A stretch of 52,977 nt of DNA from an uncultured Lachnospiraceae bacterium (GCA_900316075.1 ONBT01000013.1:1-52977), one strand, 5' to 3'; shown: positions 42,462-52,977, counted from the stretch's first letter. The notes: generated from the letters alone by a model not told the origin. Numbers and translations are program-made.

Positions 42462-43646
42462 TCAATATCTCCGATATTTCTGCAGAGTCGGAATGAGTTC
42501 CTTCATGGTTTCCGCAGCGGCAATGAGCTCCTCCTCCGTCGTGAAGACCGACATGGAAAAGCGGACCGTCGCGTCGAGAAGGTCGGTGTCGAGGCCGATG
42601 GCCTTCAGGGTCCGGCTGATGGAAGGCCGGTTGGAAGAGCAGGCAGAGCCCGCGCTTACGAAGATGCCCTTCTCCTCCAGGGCATGGAGCAGAACCTCCG
42701 CCCGGACATTCTGTACACTGACACTTACAATGTAAGGGGCGACGAGCTCCTCTTTTTCCGGGTCCTTAATGCCGTCGTAGGGAGTCTCCGGTCCGTTGAT
42801 GGAGACCCCGTCAATCGTGGAAATCGCATCAACAAAGGTCTTCCGCAGCTGTCCGAATTTTTCCAGATGTTTCTCTTTCGTAATGAAGGAAACCGCCTCG
42901 CCAAGGCCCGCAATGGCCGGCACGTTCTCGGTTCCGGACCGCAGGGCCCCTTCCTGGCCGCCGCCGAAAATCAGAGGCCGCACCCGAACTCCGTCTTTGA
43001 CATAGAGAAAGCCGGATCCTTTCGGTCCGTGAATCTTGTGGCCGGAAACCGAGAGCAGGTCGATCCCCGCTTTCCCGGGATTTATCGGAATCTTCCCGTA
43101 GGACTGAATCGCGTCTACATGGAAGATGGTCTTCGGATTCTTCTCATGAATGATCTTCGCCGCCGCCTCGACGGGCTCCACGGTTCCGATTTCATTGTTC
43201 ACCTGCATGATGGAGACAAGGACCGTATCCTCCCGGATGGCGTCAGAGAGCTCACCCAAGTCAATCCGCCCCTTGGAGTCCACGGAAAGCCTCGTCACCT
43301 CATAGCCGTTCTGCTCAAGGTAGGTCATAGGCATCTCGACGGCCGCATGCTCGATACTGGTCGTAATCACATGCTTTCCGTTCCGTCTATACATGTCGCA
43401 GGCGCCGAGAATAGCGGTATTATTGGACTCGCTGCCGCCGGAGGTAAAAAAGATTTCCTTCTCCTTCGCGTGAAGACTGTCCGCGATGACCTTTCTCGAA
43501 TGCTTTAAGTACCGCTCTGCGTCGACCCCCTTATTGTGGAGTGACGACGGATTCCCGAAGTCCTCTGTCAGGACTTTCTGCATGACCTCCGCGGCCTCCG
43601 GCAGACACCGGGTCGTTGCCGAATTATCGAGATATATTTCTTTCAT
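42462..43646 (-). CDS. Cysteine desulfurase (NifS/IscS family)
   Basis: PLP enzyme that moves sulfur from cysteine to acceptor proteins. The 394-residue protein has the PLP-lysine motif VSGHKIHGPKGSGFLYV and the active-site cysteine in SAGSACSSNRPSIS. Its direct coupling to thiI suggests it supplies ThiI, like the NifZ-ThiI pair of Bacillus. An ATTAGT-family element (43643-43657) abuts the ATG, between a GAGG ribosome site and the start. Confidence 0.95.
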   Translation of the reverse strand: MKEIYLDNSATTRCLPEAAEVMQKVLTEDFGNPSSLHNKGVDAERYLKHSRKVIADSLHAKEKEIFFTSGGSESNNTAILGACDMYRRNGKHVITTSIEHAAVEMPMTYLEQNGYEVTRLSVDSKGRIDLGELSDAIREDTVLVSIMQVNNEIGTVEPVEAAAKIIHEKNPKTIFHVDAIQSYGKIPINPGKAGIDLLSVSGHKIHGPKGSGFLYVKDGVRVRPLIFGGGQEGALRSGTENVPAIAGLGEAVSFITKEKHLEKFGQLRKTFVDAISTIDGVSINGPETPYDGIKDPEKEELVAPYIVSVSVQNVRAEVLLHALEEKGIFVSAGSACSSNRPSISRTLKAIGLDTDLLDATVRFSMSVFTTEEELIAAAETMKELIPTLQKYRRY

Positions 43647-43699
43647 GACTAATATAAAGCCTCGTAAATTTCTTCTAACTGAAGTTTGCCGTCTCGAAT

Positions 43700-43722
43700 C
43701 TGCCGGAAATCATTTCCGGCAG
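43700..43722 (-). repeat. Perfect hairpin around the prmA stop codon
   Basis: CTGCCGGAAA (43700-43709) and TTTCCGGCAG (43713-43722), 10 bp with a three-base loop that is the stop codon TGA on minus. No T-run follows, so it is an mRNA structure rather than a terminator. Confidence 0.6.
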
Positions 43723-44684
43723 ACGATGGAAAACCACTCGCCGTCAGCCACTTCGTCAAGTACTGTAAATCCGGCCTTCTCCAAAGCTTCCCGCACATCG
43801 CCTTTACGGAAGATGATGATTCCGGATGTGATGAAAATGCCGTCCTTTTTGATGGCCCTGTATGCTGCCGGAGCCATAGGGATGATGATGTCGGCAAGGA
43901 TGTTTGCCGTCACGACGTCGTAAGCCCCGTAGCCGACCCGGTCCTGAAGTTCCCTATCTTCTGTCAGGTTTCCGATGTAGACGTCAAAGTCTTCCTTTGA
44001 AAGATGGTTCTTCTCCAGATTCTCATAGCAGGTGTCTGTGCAGTCCGGATCGATATCCGTCCCGGTCACATGAGAAGCCCCATAGAGAAGGGCAACAATG
44101 GCAAGAATTCCGGACCCCGTTCCCAGATCAAGGACCCGGTCTCCCTCTTTCAGGTACTTCTGCAAACCTTCTATGCAAAGTCTTGTCGACTCATGGGCCC
44201 CGGTCCCGAAGGCCACGCCGGGATCGATTTCGAGCTCATGGGTATGGGGAAGGTCGGCAGGAGCCTCCTCCCACGAGGGGCGGATCAGAAGGTCTCCAAT
44301 TGTGAAGGCGTGGAAGTAGTCCTTCCACTTGTCCCGCCAATCCTTATCGTCTGATGTCGTCACATGCAGGGTACAGGTCCCGACCGGGATGCCCTCTCCG
44401 CTCTCCTCTTTTTTCTTGAGTTCCGAGAGGACGCCTGTGACCTTCGAGGCCATCTCATCGGCATCCGTGTCGCCGGGCATATAGAATTTCACAACGGAAG
44501 TTCCGTCATCGGCCGGGGTATCAGGCTGCAGTTCCGGGAAGAAGCCGCCTTCTTTTTCCGAATCGTCCACGAATTCATTGTCATCGAATTCCACTGAATC
44601 GATTCCCAGCCGGTCGGACAGCATGTAGGCGATGACGTCCTCCGCCTCTGTGGTCGTATCGATGGCAAAGCAGAAGTATTTCAT
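43710..44684 (-). CDS. prmA: Ribosomal protein L11 methyltransferase PrmA
   Basis: The 324-residue protein has the N-terminal substrate-recognition domain, with an acidic insert, and the C-terminal class I methyltransferase with motif DLGTGSGILAIVALLYG and the VTANILADII signature of PrmA. It follows dnaJ, as in many Firmicutes, but has its own promoter. Confidence 0.95.
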   Translation of the reverse strand: MKYFCFAIDTTTEAEDVIAYMLSDRLGIDSVEFDDNEFVDDSEKEGGFFPELQPDTPADDGTSVVKFYMPGDTDADEMASKVTGVLSELKKKEESGEGIPVGTCTLHVTTSDDKDWRDKWKDYFHAFTIGDLLIRPSWEEAPADLPHTHELEIDPGVAFGTGAHESTRLCIEGLQKYLKEGDRVLDLGTGSGILAIVALLYGASHVTGTDIDPDCTDTCYENLEKNHLSKEDFDVYIGNLTEDRELQDRVGYGAYDVVTANILADIIIPMAPAAYRAIKKDGIFITSGIIIFRKGDVREALEKAGFTVLDEVADGEWFSIVCRK

Positions 44685-44754
44685 TATTCATGCTCCTAAT
44701 GGCTCATTCCTGCAGGGCTTCTCTGAATGAAGCTCACACGAAAAAACGTCAGGC

Positions 44755-44806
44755 AAAAAAATATCCCGCACCATGCGAAAGGATAACCCATGCATTATAC
44801 GGGATA
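44755..44806 (-). terminator. Terminator of the hrcA-dnaJ operon
   Basis: Minus strand: TATCCCG (44800-44806) pairs with CGGGATA (44762-44768), a branched stem with an inner GCAT pair, and is followed by seven Ts. The 5' arm overlaps the -10 box of the prmA promoter. Confidence 0.7.
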
Positions 44807-44822
44807 AAGTCTTTTTTTTCAA
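44794..44822 (-). promoter_or_regulatory. Promoter of prmA-desulfurase-thiI
   Basis: Minus strand: TTGAAA (44817-44822), 17 bases, TATAAT (44794-44799). Near-consensus. The spacing region includes eight As, and the -10 box is adjacent to the terminator arm. Confidence 0.7.
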
Positions 44823-44837
44823 TGTGGACGTGAAACC

Positions 44838-45992
44838 TTACGTCGTGAAACGGTCCCGGAAGGACTTTTTCTTTTTCTCGGCCTTGACCTTGGTGCCGCC
44901 GGGCGTCAGGGTCTTTCCGGTCGCGTCGTCAAAGGCCTTCAAAGCCTCCTTCGCATCGGCGGAAAGGTTCGTGGGAACCTGAACGACCAGAGTCACATAG
45001 TGGTCGCCCCGCATGTTCGCATTCCGCAGGGAAGGAATCCCCTTGCCCTTGAGGCGGATGGTGGTATTGGTCTGGGTCCCGGCCTTGACGTCGTAAGAAA
45101 CCTTGCCGTCAATCGTGTCGATGATGGCTTCCCCGCCGAGGGCCGCCTGGGCAAAGGAAATCGGAGCTTCCGAATAGACGTCATAGTCCCGCCGCTTGAA
45201 GACAGGGTCTTCCTTGACCCGGACCTCGACGAGGAGGTCGCCCCGCTCGCCGCCGTTCGTACCAGGCTCACCCTTGCCCCGGATCCGGACGGCCTGCCCG
45301 TCATCTATTCCGGCAGGGATATTGACGGAAAGCCGCTTCTTCTTCGCCACATAGCCGGTGCCATGGCAGTCCGGGCAGGGAGATTCGATAATCTCGCCGG
45401 TGCCGTGGCAGTCCGGGCAGGTCGTGACGTTTTGAATGGTGCCGAAGAAGGACTGCTGGGTCATGACAATCTGACCCTTGCCGCCGCACTTGGGGCACTT
45501 CTTCTTACCGGTACCCGGCCGACAGCCAGTCCCGTGGCAGGTCTCGCACTCGTCCTTAAGGACAATCTCCAACTCCTTGGTGCAGCCGAAGGCCGCATCA
45601 TGAAAACTGATATTGACGGCCGCCCTGAGATTGGCCCCCTTCATGGGGCCGTTGCTTGCCCGTCTCCGCGAGGTACCTCCGCCGAAGAAGTCCCCGAAGA
45701 TATCGGAGAACATGTCGGAGAAGTCCATGCCGGAGAAGTCGAATCCGCCTCCGCCGGCACCGCCCTCGAAGGCCGCATGGCCGAACTGATCATACTGCTT
45801 CCGCTTCTCAGGGTCGGACAGGACCGCGTAGGCCTCGGAGCATTCCTTGAATTTGGCCTCGGCCTCCTTGTCTCCCGGGTTCATGTCGGGATGGTATTTC
45901 TTTGCGAGCTTCCGGTAGGCCGACTTGATGGTCGCGTCATCCGCGTTCCGGTCGACCCCCAGCACCTCGTAATAGTCTCTCTTTTCAGCCAT
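44838..45992 (-). CDS. dnaJ: Chaperone DnaJ
   Basis: Hsp40 co-chaperone of DnaK. The 384-residue protein has the J domain with HPD in KYHPDMN, a Gly/Phe region, four zinc motifs ([32 protein letters not shown]) and the C-terminal substrate domains. It is the last gene of the operon. A stable hairpin precedes it. Confidence 0.98.
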   Translation of the reverse strand: MAEKRDYYEVLGVDRNADDATIKSAYRKLAKKYHPDMNPGDKEAEAKFKECSEAYAVLSDPEKRKQYDQFGHAAFEGGAGGGGFDFSGMDFSDMFSDIFGDFFGGGTSRRRASNGPMKGANLRAAVNISFHDAAFGCTKELEIVLKDECETCHGTGCRPGTGKKKCPKCGGKGQIVMTQQSFFGTIQNVTTCPDCHGTGEIIESPCPDCHGTGYVAKKKRLSVNIPAGIDDGQAVRIRGKGEPGTNGGERGDLLVEVRVKEDPVFKRRDYDVYSEAPISFAQAALGGEAIIDTIDGKVSYDVKAGTQTNTTIRLKGKGIPSLRNANMRGDHYVTLVVQVPTNLSADAKEALKAFDDATGKTLTPGGTKVKAEKKKKSFRDRFTT

Positions 45993-46036
45993 AATTCAAT
46001 CTCTCTAACTTCTGTTAAACCTAGTGTACAGCATAA

Positions 46037-46074
46037 GGGAAGAGCACCTCCTGCGTCGCCGCCAGTGCTCTCCC
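46037..46074 (-). repeat. mRNA hairpin between dnaK and dnaJ
   Basis: Arms GGGAAGAGCAC (46037-46047) and GTGCTCTCCC (46065-46074) form about 11 pairs including one G-U. No T-run follows. Likely a processing or protecting structure that lets dnaK be made in excess of dnaJ. Confidence 0.5.
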
Positions 46075-46112
46075 CCAAAACGCTAAGCTGTCAGAGCAGT
46101 TCGCGCATTCGA

Positions 46113-48026
<1,914 letters not shown>

Positions 48027-48149
48027 CTAAGCAATAGAATGAAAAACTTGTATACTTTTTTGCTGCCGCTCCTTCGCCGTTGAAGGAACCGGCTCTATAT
48101 GTGAAACGGGATGTGCCCGGTTCATGCTTTATGACGAATATAAACCGCT

Positions 48150-48788
48150 TCAGTTCGCTACCTTGACCATGGAATGGCGGACGACCGTGTCGTGGAAGGT
48201 ATAGCCCTTCTGCAGTTCCTCGACTACCTCATTCTCTCCGTACTGGTCGTCGTCCACATGCATGACAGCGTTGTGAAGGTTGGGGTCAAAGGTTTTTCCC
48301 TTGGCGTCGATAGCCTCAAGTCCAATGTCATCGAGAGTCTTCGTCATCTGCTTATAGATCATCCGGACTCCGTCGCCGAAAGCATCGCCCTCTGCCGGGG
48401 CATTTGCCAGACCCCGTTCGAAATTGTCAACGACAGGAAGAATCTTTTCCAAGACGCTCCGGGCTCCGGCGTCAAACATGTCCGCCTTTTCCTTCTCGGT
48501 CCGCTTGCGGAAGTTCTCAAACTCGGCCATCTGCCGCTTGAGGCGATCGGTCAGGTCGTCAATCTTTTCCTGCTCGGGAGAGGGCTTCTTTTCCTCCGCC
48601 TTCTCCTCCGCGGTTTCTCCCGGTTTTGTATCTTCAGCAGGCTTTTCCGCTTCTTCCTTCTTTTCCTCTTTTTTTGCCTCAGCTTCGGCTTTTACTTCCT
48701 TCTCAGATTCTTTGGAAGTTTTTTCTTCGGTTTCGAAATTTTCTTTTTTCTCCGCCTTGCCTTCCGCATTATGCTTGTTATGAGACAT
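48150..48788 (-). CDS. grpE: Nucleotide exchange factor GrpE
   Basis: The 212-residue protein has a long N-terminal Lys/Glu-rich coiled stretch (about 1-75), then the conserved RQMAEFENFRKRTEKEKADM dimer helix and the beta domain (LHNAVMHVDD). It releases ADP from DnaK. Confidence 0.96.
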   Translation of the reverse strand: MSHNKHNAEGKAEKKENFETEEKTSKESEKEVKAEAEAKKEEKKEEAEKPAEDTKPGETAEEKAEEKKPSPEQEKIDDLTDRLKRQMAEFENFRKRTEKEKADMFDAGARSVLEKILPVVDNFERGLANAPAEGDAFGDGVRMIYKQMTKTLDDIGLEAIDAKGKTFDPNLHNAVMHVDDDQYGENEVVEELQKGYTFHDTVVRHSMVKVAN

Positions 48789-48815
48789 TCCTGCTATTTC
48801 CTTTCCATATATTTT

Positions 48816-49865
48816 CTAATCATCCGTCCGCCGCAGTGCCTTGTCCAGGCCGGATTTGATGCGGGACATGGTTTCGACGACCTTGCGGTAGTCCATCCGC
48901 TTGGGACCGATGATTCCGATGGTGCCCTTGACCCCGTCGGCCAGCTCATAGGTGGCGGTGACAACGGAGCAGTCCTCCATGTTCGACATCTCGTTTTCGG
49001 AGCCAATCATGACCCGAATGCCGTTCTTCTTCAGTTCCTCGTCGTCCTCGGTCTCCCGGATGAATTCCTGCAGCTCTTCCTTGTTCTCAAGCTTGGAAAG
49101 AATTTCACTGGCCTGCTGCTTATTGTCCGAAAGTTCCGGGTACTTGAAGATATTCGTGGCTCCGGAAGTGTAGACCTCAAGGTCCTCAGAATCATTGATG
49201 GTTTCAGCCACCGTTTTCATAACGGCTTCGACGATGTCTTCCTTGTCTCCAGCCTGGGCCTTCATCTTCTGAATCAGCTCCAGATTGATTTCCGAAACGG
49301 TGAGGCCGTTCAGATTCGTATTCAGGAGCATGTTCATCTTCAGGAGGTTCTCATTGTCCAAAGGCTCGTCCACTTCGATGATGCGGTTCTTTACGAGATT
49401 CCCGCCCATGACGACGACACAGAGGAGCTGGTCATCTGCCACATTCGAAAGCTGGACGAACTTCACCCGGTTCGTGGAAAGGGCCGGAGCCGAAACGACG
49501 GACGGATACTGGGTCGTCTTGGCCAGAAGCTGAACGACCTGCTTTAAGAGCTCTTCCAGCTTCTCGGTCTTCTTCAGGAGCAGGTCCTTGGCGTCATCCG
49601 CCTCGTCCTCTTCCACATCCAGCAGGTGGTCCACATAGAAGCGGTAGCCCTTGTCGGAAGGAATCCGGCCGGCTGAGGTGTGGGGCTGAACGATGTACCC
49701 GAGCTCCTCCAGGTCACTCATCTCGTTTCGGATGGTAGCTGAGGAAAGCGAAACGCCGGGGAATTTGGAAATCGTCCGGCTGCCCACCGGCTCACCGGTT
49801 TCGAAGTAGGTCTGGATGATCGCGTTCAATATGAGGATTTTTCGTTCGTCCAGTTCGTCGTCCAT
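48816..49865 (-). CDS. hrcA: Heat-inducible transcription repressor HrcA
   Basis: Repressor of class I heat-shock genes. The 349-residue protein has the winged-helix start ERKILILNAIIQTYFETGEP followed by SSATIRNEMSDLEELGYI and the HTSAGRIPSDKGYR motif. Its operator (CIRCE) is between its own promoter and start. Confidence 0.98.
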   Translation of the reverse strand: MDDELDERKILILNAIIQTYFETGEPVGSRTISKFPGVSLSSATIRNEMSDLEELGYIVQPHTSAGRIPSDKGYRFYVDHLLDVEEDEADDAKDLLLKKTEKLEELLKQVVQLLAKTTQYPSVVSAPALSTNRVKFVQLSNVADDQLLCVVVMGGNLVKNRIIEVDEPLDNENLLKMNMLLNTNLNGLTVSEINLELIQKMKAQAGDKEDIVEAVMKTVAETINDSEDLEVYTSGATNIFKYPELSDNKQQASEILSKLENKEELQEFIRETEDDEELKKNGIRVMIGSENEMSNMEDCSVVTATYELADGVKGTIGIIGPKRMDYRKVVETMSRIKSGLDKALRRTDD

Positions 49866-49883
49866 CGGGGGTTCCTTTCTCTG

Positions 49884-49910
49884 TTAGCACTCGATTGTTT
49901 GGAGTGCTAA
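49884..49910 (-). promoter_or_regulatory. CIRCE operator
   Basis: TTAGCACTC (49884-49892), nine bases, GAGTGCTAA (49902-49910): a perfect match to the HrcA operator. It is downstream of the promoter at 49925-49953, so HrcA would repress the operon's own promoter. Confidence 0.97.
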
Positions 49911-49924
49911 TATCTACGACTGTT

Positions 49925-49953
49925 AATCTACTCCCCTCCGCACAAAATGTCAA
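49925..49953 (-). promoter_or_regulatory. Promoter of hrcA-grpE-dnaK-dnaJ
   Basis: Minus strand: TTGACA (49948-49953), 17 bases, TAGATT (49925-49930). Consensus-like sigma-A promoter. Confidence 0.85.
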
Positions 49954-49975
49954 CAGCTAATTAGAAAATTTTGCA

Positions 49976-50005
49976 CAAAAATAGCAGCGGCCGTGGTCGC
50001 TGCTA
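49976..50005 (-). terminator. Terminator of the ABC export operon
   Basis: Minus strand: TAGCAGCG (49998-50005) and CGCTGCTA (49982-49989) form an 8-bp stem followed by five Ts. It lies just beyond the permease stop. Confidence 0.88.
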
Positions 50006-50010
50006 ATCGT

Positions 50011-51342
50011 CTACTCATATCTGAGGGCATCGATCGGGTTCATCCGTGCAGCCTTGGCCGCCGGATAGTAGCCGAAGAAGACACCGATGGCAAGGGAAAT
50101 CAGGAAAAAGATGCCGATCTGCTTAAAGGATAGTACCGGAGCTATGCCCTGCATTTTGCAGGCCACAAAGCCGATGCTGATGCCGCCGGCAATACCGATG
50201 GCCCCGCCGATGAGGCAGATCATGATGGCTTCCGTGATGAACTGGCTCCGGATGTCTGAGTTCAGGGCACCGAGGGCCTTACGGGTCCCTATTTCCTTCG
50301 TCCGCTCGACAATGGTCACGGTCATGATGTTCATGACTCCGATGCCGCCGACCAGGAGGGCAATGGCCCCGACCAGGGCCGCCTGCAGGGATTTCTGCTT
50401 GACGGAGGCTTCCGCCTGCTCTATGTAGGTGGCATTGTTGTCCCCGTCGACAATGGCGTTCGTGCCGGCCGGAACCAGGGACTGGAGGTAGGCCTTGATG
50501 TCGTCTGTCAGGGTGAAGACATCCTCGCCGGGCTTGGCATTCAGTGAGAAGTAGTTGATCTGCTTCCCGCTCTCGTACTTGACCAGGCTCTGGGCGTTTA
50601 AGTAGGGAATGTAGAGGTCCGTCTGGATATTTTTCATATCCGCGGAATTCTGGAAGTCCTGCCCCTGAATCTGGTAGGCGTAGACCCCGATGATCGTATA
50701 GATGTAGGTCTGCTTGTTTTCATCCTGCCCGCCCAAATCCATGTCCGACATTTCAAACTCTATGTCCTGGCCTATGGCCCCCTCATAGTCTCCGTCGAAA
50801 AGATTGTCGACGAGCTTGTCCGAGACAATGCAGACCTTGTCATCGGCCCCCATCTGCCCTTCCTGGAAGGTCGTCCCGGCCGTCAGCTGAAAGTTGTTTG
50901 TGGGAAGCTTGAAAAAACCGTTATTTACCCCCTGCACTGTGATGTTGGCCGTCTTCGAATCGGAAGCCGAATCCCGCTTGGCCTGAGTGGAAGTCAGCCA
51001 GGCCTGCATCATGATGCAGTCAATCTTGTCACCGAATTTCGCGACCATCTTCTCCATCATGTCCTTCGTAAACTGGGGCTGGCTCGACGTGTCCGCAGGC
51101 TCCGTGACATTTCCTGCGTCGTCCGTATCGCTCATTGTGTAGTCTTCATAGATATAGTAATTGATGACGTTCGTCCCCATCTGGCTGTACTCCTTCTTCG
51201 TCTGTTCGACTGTGGAGTTTCCGATGGTGGTGATGGCGATGACGGCCGCGATACCGATGATGATGCCGAGCATGGTGAGGAAGGTTCGGAGCTTATTGGC
51301 CATCAGGGACCGCCAGGCCAGCGTGATGTTTTCACCCAGCAT
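50011..51342 (-). CDS. MacB/YknZ-type ABC transporter permease
   Basis: The 443-residue protein has an N-terminal helix (about 20-42, in FLTMLGIIIGIAAVIAI), a large outside domain (MacB periplasmic core type, about 45-310), and three C-terminal helices with ERTKEIGTRKALGAL. It is the membrane part of a tripartite ABC system for drugs, peptides or stress lipids. I start at ATG 51342, which overlaps the ATPase end by 11 bases and has a GGAAGGG site. Confidence 0.92.
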   Translation of the reverse strand: MLGENITLAWRSLMANKLRTFLTMLGIIIGIAAVIAITTIGNSTVEQTKKEYSQMGTNVINYYIYEDYTMSDTDDAGNVTEPADTSSQPQFTKDMMEKMVAKFGDKIDCIMMQAWLTSTQAKRDSASDSKTANITVQGVNNGFFKLPTNNFQLTAGTTFQEGQMGADDKVCIVSDKLVDNLFDGDYEGAIGQDIEFEMSDMDLGGQDENKQTYIYTIIGVYAYQIQGQDFQNSADMKNIQTDLYIPYLNAQSLVKYESGKQINYFSLNAKPGEDVFTLTDDIKAYLQSLVPAGTNAIVDGDNNATYIEQAEASVKQKSLQAALVGAIALLVGGIGVMNIMTVTIVERTKEIGTRKALGALNSDIRSQFITEAIMICLIGGAIGIAGGISIGFVACKMQGIAPVLSFKQIGIFFLISLAIGVFFGYYPAAKAARMNPIDALRYE

Positions 51343-52135
51343 AGGCACCCTTCCTTTCACCGGTAATCCGCCCGTCCATGAGGGTCAGAATCCTACTCGT
51401 TTCCTCGGCCACGTGCTCACTATGAGTAATTAAAAGCACGGTCTTTCCCTTATCATGAAGGTCGTGAAATATATTGATGACTTCTTCAGACGTCTCCCGG
51501 TCCAGAGCGCCCGTGGGCTCGTCGCCAAGGATGAGGGCAGGGTCATTTGCCATGGCCCGGGCGATGGCGACACGCTGCTTCTGGCCGCCGGAAAGCTCAT
51601 CCGGATTGTGGTTCATCCTGTCCTTCATGCCGACCATTTCGAGGAGCTCTTCCGCCCGCTCCTTCCGTTCCCTCGGGGACTTTCTGGCATAGAGGAGGGG
51701 TACCTCGACGTTCGCCAGAGCACTCATCCGGGGAATGAGATTATAGTTCTGAAAAACAAAGCCGATGCGGAGGCCGCGGATCTTCGACATGGTCGCATCC
51801 TTCATGCATTCGACGTCTTCGCCCAGCAGGGAATACTTCCCTTCCGTGGGCTTATCCAGAAGGCCGATGATGTTCATGAGGGTCGACTTGCCCGAACCGG
51901 ACTCGCCGACGATGGACGTAAGCTCCCCCTCCCGGATATCGAGCGATATTCCGTGCAGGACCTCCAGCTCGTTTTCGGAGCCGATATAATATTTTTTGAC
52001 AATATTCTCCAGATGAATGACGACATCGGAAGACGCCTTTGTCTCTTCGGCACACTCCTTCGCCGGTGTATCCGCCTCCGGCAGAGTTTTTTCCGCCTGT
52101 TCAGTCTCCGGAGCTTTTACGGTTTCTTCGCTCAA
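51332..52135 (-). CDS. MacB/YknY-type ABC ATPase
   Basis: The 267-residue protein has an unusual acidic N-terminal extension of about 38 residues, then a LolD/MacB ATPase: Walker [29 protein letters not shown] and the H-loop ITHSEH. It starts with TTG overlapping the preceding stop (TTGA), with AGAGGGG 8 bases upstream, so it is coupled to the fusion-protein gene. Confidence 0.94.
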   Translation of the reverse strand: MSEETVKAPETEQAEKTLPEADTPAKECAEETKASSDVVIHLENIVKKYYIGSENELEVLHGISLDIREGELTSIVGESGSGKSTLMNIIGLLDKPTEGKYSLLGEDVECMKDATMSKIRGLRIGFVFQNYNLIPRMSALANVEVPLLYARKSPRERKERAEELLEMVGMKDRMNHNPDELSGGQKQRVAIARAMANDPALILGDEPTGALDRETSEEVINIFHDLHDKGKTVLLITHSEHVAEETSRILTLMDGRITGERKGAYAG

Positions 52136-52977
52136 TTGTAGATCCCCTCTAATAACTGGGAGTTGTCTGTATAGGTAGAGTCCGTTCCGTCCATGCCTGT
52201 CATGTCCGAGGTCATGCCGGTCCCGTACAGGGAATCGCCTTCATTGATGTTGCCGGAGGTAATCTCCGTGTAGGAGCCGTCTGTCACACCCGTGGTGATC
52301 TTGACGGCATAATAGACATTTCCAGCGGAGTCTGTCATGGTATCGCTGCTGCCGGAGGCACTGTCCGAAGAGCCGTCCCCTTCGACATAGATATCGGTGC
52401 CGGTATCCGCCCCGCCGATGATTTCATTTCCGTTTTCGTCCGTTGCCGGAATTTCAGCAGAAGAACTTTCCACTCCTGCCGTATCCGAAGAATCCGTGCT
52501 GCCGTCTCCGGCCCCCATGACATAAACGCAGGTATCCCCGTCCATGTCCGTCATGATCGTATCGTTAGGCACGGCAATGGCATCTTTGGCCTCCGCCGTC
52601 ACGAACTCCATCTTCGCGTTCATGCCAAGGCGCAGGCGCTCGATGGAGGACGTAATGGCCACCTCAACCCGGTAGTAGACCTTCTTTTTTGATGTAATGA
52701 GACTGGTGTCTGTACCGGAGGTTCCGCTTCCCGCGGATGCAGAGGAATCGGTCGTGGGGGTTACGGCGCAATAGGTCACCTGCCCGGTCACGGTCTCATC
52801 TCCCGTGGAATCCGTCGTCATGTAGACATTCTGTCCGACGAAGACGTCCGCGATATGGGCTTCCTCTACATCGACGACGGCCTTGAGGGAGGAGAGATTT
52901 GAAATGACGACAGGATTTGCCGCCACAGCCTGACCGGGTGTGATATTTACAGCCGTGACCGTTCCGTCCATGCCGGC
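52132..52977 (-). CDS. Membrane-fusion protein (HlyD/YknX/MacA-like), 5' end cut by window
   Basis: Only the C-terminal 281 residues are in the window; the frame stays open to the edge. It begins AGMDGTVTAVNITPGQAV, the second half of the lipoyl/barrel-sandwich region, then a beta-barrel with VDVEEAHIADVFVGQNV. After residue 150 there is a Ser/Asp/Gly-rich low-complexity insert (about 155-225) not normal for the family. It links the ABC export pump to the cell wall side. Confidence 0.88.
   Translation of the reverse strand, partial: AGMDGTVTAVNITPGQAVAANPVVISNLSSLKAVVDVEEAHIADVFVGQNVYMTTDSTGDETVTGQVTYCAVTPTTDSSASAGSGTSGTDTSLITSKKKVYYRVEVAITSSIERLRLGMNAKMEFVTAEAKDAIAVPNDTIMTDMDGDTCVYVMGAGDGSTDSSDTAGVESSSAEIPATDENGNEIIGGADTGTDIYVEGDGSSDSASGSSDTMTDSAGNVYYAVKITTGVTDGSYTEITSGNINEGDSLYGTGMTSDMTGMDGTDSTYTDNSQLLEGIYN

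Overview
The window looks like a chromosomal segment of a G+C-rich anaerobic Firmicute, most likely in or near the Lachnospiraceae. This rests on the CIRCE-controlled hrcA-grpE-dnaK-dnaJ operon followed by prmA, the ireB-ruvX-DUF1292-RNase J block, the clpC/radA pairing, a DUF6320-type membrane protein, and a complete-looking anaerobic (cobalt-early) corrinoid pathway. All genes but one are on the minus strand, so the biological reading order runs from right to left. No phage, transposase, CRISPR array, tRNA or rRNA gene is visible inside the window.

From the right edge leftwards: a MacAB/YknXYZ-type ABC export system (membrane-fusion protein cut by the window edge, ATPase, permease) ends at a good terminator. 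The heat-shock operon hrcA-grpE-dnaK-dnaJ follows, with a consensus promoter and a perfect CIRCE operator. Next come prmA, a cysteine desulfurase and thiI (sulfur delivery to tRNA). A short HPr-like gene follows, the only plus-strand gene, divergent from mtaB. Then ireB, ruvX, DUF1292 gene, RNase J, a TrmR-type methyltransferase, a U32/TrhP-type protein, a beta-propeller lactonase-like protein, aroC, tgt and yajC: mainly RNA metabolism plus chorismate synthesis.

About 30.5 to 8.8 kb is one block of 20 tightly packed genes behind a cobalamin riboswitch. It starts with surface functions: a lipoprotein form of the cobaltochelatase CbiK, a lipoprotein with tandem NEAT-like domains, a Cys-rich small protein, and a FecB/FecCD-type ABC importer. 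The importer's ATPase is fused to the corrin-ring methyltransferase CbiD. Then follow CbiFG (fused), CbiH, CbiJ, CbiET (fused), CbiA, CobT, CobD, CbiP, CbiC, CobU, CobS, a short CobU paralogue, CobC and CbiB. With CbiL and the cob(I)alamin adenosyltransferase supplied from elsewhere, this covers cobalt insertion to finished cobamide.

Below 8.8 kb lie a condensation/acyltransferase-fold protein with an HxxxDG motif, a DUF6320 zinc-ribbon membrane protein, a type I membrane protein with seven PAET repeats, clpC with an unusual basic tail, a small conserved protein and radA. The first 190 bases carry a consensus promoter and rRNA-type leader pointing out of the window, which suggests an rRNA operon just beyond position 1.

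The most interesting points are the exported-chelatase/ABC-importer/CbiD arrangement, a recurrent AT-rich element built around ATTAGT, repeated AAGCGCTT (cre-like) sites inside coding regions, and a duplicated 25-nt element at the end of cbiB.
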